From positions 4,154,001 through 4,218,000 of the forward strand of contig CANUEZ040000156.1 in assembly GCA_948099385.1 (NCBI GenBank): 64,000 nt of DNA, read 5' to 3'. Positions within the stretch are counted from its first letter, which is position 1; every line of letters begins with the position of its first letter. The position numbers and the translations under genes are program-made. The notes beneath the pieces were generated by a model. It had not been told where the DNA came from, did no database searches, and worked only from the letters and a program-made list of their open reading frames with translations. This DNA comes from Fasciola hepatica. Taxonomy: Eukaryota > Platyhelminthes > Trematoda > Plagiorchiida > Fasciolidae. Of the stretch, positions 60,370-64,000 are shown piece after piece.

Positions 60370-61702
60370 TTTCGAGGGCACAGCGAAATTCGGAGGACGA
60401 AGAAGACAGCTTGAATAATGGTAGTCAACAGCTGTCACGAGAATGTTGAATATACTTGGGTAGTGGAAATCGAGCAACTGATAATATTTGGAGCATGAAA
60501 AATCACCTACTGCAGCATTTTCCGTCGTTAGGACGTCAAATACCATAGCTTAAAAGTCTTGCATCATAATTTACGATTCATATATCACTTGGGTTAACTA
60601 TCATCCACCAAAACTCTAGCCGGATGTTTATAGTGTGGATTTGAATTCCACTGAGTGGTGAAAACAGGCTTTTCCGACTAACATCATGAGGCCTGACAAA
60701 ACTGCAAACCCAAAGGTGCCACAGGCTACGGCATGTGATTGTCAGTTTTCAACGCCGTAAAGGCATAGAAACGTGTTCATACCTACTGGGAGGGGGACGA
60801 AGTAATCAAGTGAGTTTGGTGCACACGGAGCAAAACATTCAGGTGGTGATATCTGCATCTCACCGAATAGCACATGAAAACGTGACAAGTTACCGTTGGT
60901 ATTATGCGGTTCTTGGCTGTCCGGTCAGCTTAAATCTGACATCATGATGCAAGGACAGACAAGTGTGTCATTCATAGAGCGAACAAGGCAGAACAAAGAT
61001 GTCTATTGGAGATACGACGGACCAGTCAGAAATAATCGACTTGAAGCCAGAGAATGGAAGCACGATATTCAGAAAAGTTGTCAGCAACGAAGAGCGCAGG
61101 TGCACAGTACATGCTGTCAGAAACGGTGGAAATTTGAAGCTGATATCACATCCGGGAATTACCACCGAAACATGCAGAAGAATTACAAAAGAGATAAAGA
61201 AACTAGGTTAGAACGAAACTTCAAGAAAGAGAAATTTTTGCTGAGGTCATTGCTAAGCTGTGCAATATTGCGGATAAGAACCCTCCAATAACCCTGGGTT
61301 GATCATGTGCCTGACTTCTATCGATCGATTGATTGCAATGATTACAGCACCAGAGAACTTACAATCCAACATACTGAGCGCAACAGGATCGACGCTAAGA
61401 CAAAACACGTTCGTCATACAGAATAATTAAATGTGCCCAGATCTGAAAAGCGCCTTTACGTCGACAAAACCAATTACAATGCTGGGTGCTCTCGAAAGAT
61501 GATGTGTTAAAAGGAAACCACATATCAAGACTTTGCCACCAAATAAGGGCACGAACCTGAATACTGTGGCCTGCATTTCGACCACTGGAATGCTGAATTA
61601 CGAATCTTATGCAAAAACAAACAACCAACTCTTCAACAGATTCTTGGGAGCACAATCCTCTAAGGTGAACGCTACACAGGTCAATTCTGAAGCAGTGTTT
61701 AC
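60370..61702. other. No gene recognised
   Basis: Plus frames at 60735-60947 and 60896-61291 overlap each other and look random. I see no repeat partner elsewhere in the window. Confidence 0.4.
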
Positions 61703-61893
61703 CTTTGATGATGCTTCTCTGCGCACTGACATCGGCATCGGAAGCTCTTTTGATCGATAGACATTCTTTCCGATTTTTCCCTCTATATAGTCCATTTTCA
61801 ATTCTACCGAAGAGGCATTCATTTGCTTCACAGCATCAGTAGGAATTTTATTAGAATGAAGCAGAGACAAACCCTCTACAGTGCCAGAACGAT
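61703..61893 (-). CDS. Candidate internal exon (unidentified protein)
   Basis: The minus-strand acceptor TTCGTGCAG|ATCG and donor TCAAAG|GTAAAC bound 191 bp open in one frame (two leading bases, then 63 codons). It reads GTVEGLSLLHSNKIPTDAVK, VELKMDYIEGKIGKN and MSVRREASSK. Its phases do not join directly with the candidate exons at 60.2 or 62.5 kb. The plus strand is also open over half the interval. Low confidence. Confidence 0.3.
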
Positions 61894-62084
61894 CTGCACG
61901 AATGCATCGACTTCTTTTATTACAAGAATTTTGCCAATGATCCATTCATGGTATCATATGCGAATTACCTGAGTACTAGAAGTCAGCATGGGAAGTATTA
62001 TTTAAACAAGCACAAAGGCTTTAATCCTTGAATCTGTGATTGTTCCCTGAAAGCGTATCGAATTTGAAGAAGTCTGAAGTGAAG

Positions 62085-62225
62085 ATGGTTCCTTTTGAGT
62101 GCAGTTTTTTACTGCGTGCTTGCGCATGAATGTGGCGGTAACCTTGAAGACCCATTATCCACAGGGATAACTGGTAACCTGGAGCAGTGAACCACATAAG
62201 GTCCCAAGAGGTCAGACATAGTGTT
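62085..62225 (-). repeat. Dispersed repeat R1, copy 4
   Basis: Reverse complement of the other copies: TTGGGACCTTATGTGGTTCA, CTCCAGGTTACC, ATGGGTCTTCAAGG and ATTCATGCGCAAGCACGCAG, then AAAAAA. It is the only copy in minus orientation. Confidence 0.6.
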
Positions 62226-62484
62226 GGGCCGGACGACAGTGGACTGCCGTCTACCACCAAGTTGTTACTTTTTACTAAATGGGAAAGTGCTACGGATAAA
62301 ATTATCTCCACAAATCACAAAATGCTTATGATCCTGTGGAGTAATCTGGAGATTTAAGAAGAAATCAGGATAGAATATGACCCCGCAGACTCGTCCATTT
62401 TTTAAAACATTCTACTAGTCATTCCGCAGATAACCGTTTATGCTGATGGTGATCATGGTAATCACTAGATTTAGTAAATGCAAC

Positions 62485-62603
62485 CTGCTCGGAATGAATT
62501 TCTTGGTTGATGACATCTCATCAATATTCACTTCGTTTGCCGTACGACCAGCCTTCTCAGTCCTCATTGACTTATCAATGTCTGTTAGATGTACCCAGCT
62601 AAC
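62485..62603 (-). CDS. Candidate internal exon (unidentified protein)
   Basis: The minus-strand acceptor CTATCTTCAG|GTTAGC is good; the donor GAGCAG|GTTGCA is weak. The 119-bp frame reads VSWVHLTDIDKSMRTEKAGR and VNIDEMSSTKKFIPS, polar and protein-like. It ends with two bases of a codon, which does not match the start of the 61.7 kb candidate. No family is recognised. Confidence 0.25.
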
Positions 62604-62609
62604 CTGAAG

Positions 62610-64000
62610 ATAGACTAGAAAATAAAACACCGTGGTCGACGTGAACGAGAACAACGACACGGTTGAATTGGAGGTAGACCACGATAGGCAATACTGTCGT
62701 CGTCGTAAATGCTTGTTACTATGTGCTCAAGGTATGCCAAATTTTGAGATTGTTATCCATACTATTCAGTAATCGTTCACTGAAGCTGGATAAATGCAAA
62801 GGCTGTCGAAATTAGAAATAATTGTGATCATATTTATTAATATTATCAACCAACCTAATGAGGTCACATTCCATACATGACAAAAAAACTGGTAAAACAT
62901 CATGAAAGATGCACAGAGTAATTAGATCAAATCCTCAATGGTGCTTCAACAAAAGAATTTACATACTACGTAAAAAAAACTCGGGTTAGTCGTATTCAAA
63001 ACAATCGCAAATTAGACCCTCGCGAAGTGGGGAGAAAAGTGTGGGAACACAAAAACTCCAATAACTGGACGAACAATGAAGAAACTGAACAGGGAGATCG
63101 GCATGCATCCGGGCAGCCGAATCTGACTCAGTTCAGTTCGGCCCATTGAACCTCACGTCTTTGTGTTCCCTTTCAGGTTTCTTTTCTATCCCGTCCCACT
63201 TATTCTAGTGAGAATATTATTCTGCATCTGAACCATTTCAGATGAGTGGTACAAAACAGATCGTTTACTAAGATGTATACTGATCATAACCAATCCGAAG
63301 CATGAAGAGCGGGAAAAAACTGGCGGGGCAGTAAACACCAAACGAAGTACTAATTACCGCGATATGCAAATCACTAATTTATCGCTATTTCCCAATACTA
63401 GATAAGTATCACATTATATAGATGAAGAGTTCATTTCCATTGAAGCCTGGTAAAAAAACAGCTTGAACAATCGTCCAACATAGTCTCGCATTACCAGTTT
63501 GTAGCACATTCATATCAGCATGGGAATACCATATAAGCATGACCATCGAAATGAATTTTCTAAAATCACGACCGAATCGTGAATCTGTGAAAAACTCTCA
63601 TAGCGTTTCAAGGAGTCCGGCAGTTGTAGATGGCACAAAGAACTGCTATGCAATCTTGTAATGATTACAACTTTGTTACAAACATAAACTATTTGTTAGA
63701 AATCACTCATCAGATGAACTATAGTCAGCATGCTCAATGATAGACGGTGACCGATCCGACGACTGCAATCCTTGGTTGCAACAAATCCATTTGCACAAAT
63801 ACTTATGTCGCCGATTTCGACCAGACCGATACCGAACGTGCACGAGTCAAAGTTCAGGAACGCTCGGTAAACTATGGCACCATCATGATCAAACTTAATC
63901 CATTCCTTCAACCTCCCCCCTCTCCAACCCACCACCCTGCCTTCAACTCACGCCCATCTGGTTCCGACAACCACAAACCAGACTGAGCAGCTGATTTTTG
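62610..64000. other. No gene recognised
   Basis: AT-rich sequence. The last 250 bp are open on both strands (plus 63747-63986 ends in a Pro-rich stretch, LQPPPSPTHHP), but no motif or splice border decides between them. The window edge cuts the context. Confidence 0.4.

Noticed and set aside
60896..61291. A 131-codon basic protein on the plus strand
   Set aside because: It overlaps other frames, has a random-looking composition and lacks splice borders or motifs.

Overview
The window looks like nuclear DNA of a flatworm, most probably a digenean trematode. It has spliced coding exons with GT-AG borders, several families of decayed non-LTR (LINE), BEL/Pao and Tc1-type elements, tRNA-like SINE copies, abundant (TA)n and (TG)n microsatellites, and no sign of operons or ribosome binding sites. 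Several repeats translate to strings I associate with trematode genomes, perhaps opisthorchiid flukes; that family-level guess comes from memory and is weak.

Layout. 1-15125: a head-to-tail array of thirteen complete ~1.09-1.17 kb units and a damaged fourteenth. Each unit carries a CpG-containing core, a (TG)n tract, a (TA)n tract and a (TTG)n tract, with strong G/T richness on the plus strand. About 15.13-18.17 kb: an RT-less BEL/Pao retrotransposon remnant that appears to sit inside the fourteenth unit, because unit sequence resumes at 18171 and runs on to about 18.67 kb. 18922-29845: seven plus-strand exons forming the C-terminal part of a vigilin (HDLBP / DP1 / Scp160 family) multi-KH protein, KH repeats 9 to 14 by comparison with the vertebrate protein, ending in TAA. 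All inferred introns are phase 0, and two of them (3.4 and 3.9 kb) are packed with repeats. If exon 18922 is internal, as its acceptor site and mid-protein content suggest, the whole satellite-like array lies in the preceding vigilin intron.

29.85-64 kb is mostly repeat-rich, gene-poor sequence. It holds a 325-bp-spaced repeat with a TATA-like box (32.5-33.0 kb), LINE fragments in both orientations (35.3-36.2, 40.0-40.5, 41.4-41.96, 54.95-57.4 and 58.4-59.1 kb), two Tc1-like transposase fragments (50.3-51.0 and 57.86-58.39 kb), two copies of a tRNA-like SINE (44.6 and 45.3 kb) and other dispersed repeats. A few low-confidence minus-strand exon candidates (49.6, 53.1, 60.2, 61.7 and 62.5 kb) have plausible splice borders and disordered or hydrophobic sequence. 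I cannot connect them into a named gene.

Only vigilin is a confidently identified host gene. It is expected to be an RNA-binding scaffold protein. In this copy four of the six visible KH modules have lost the GXXG loop, so RNA contact would rest mainly on KH9 and KH14 within this part of the protein.
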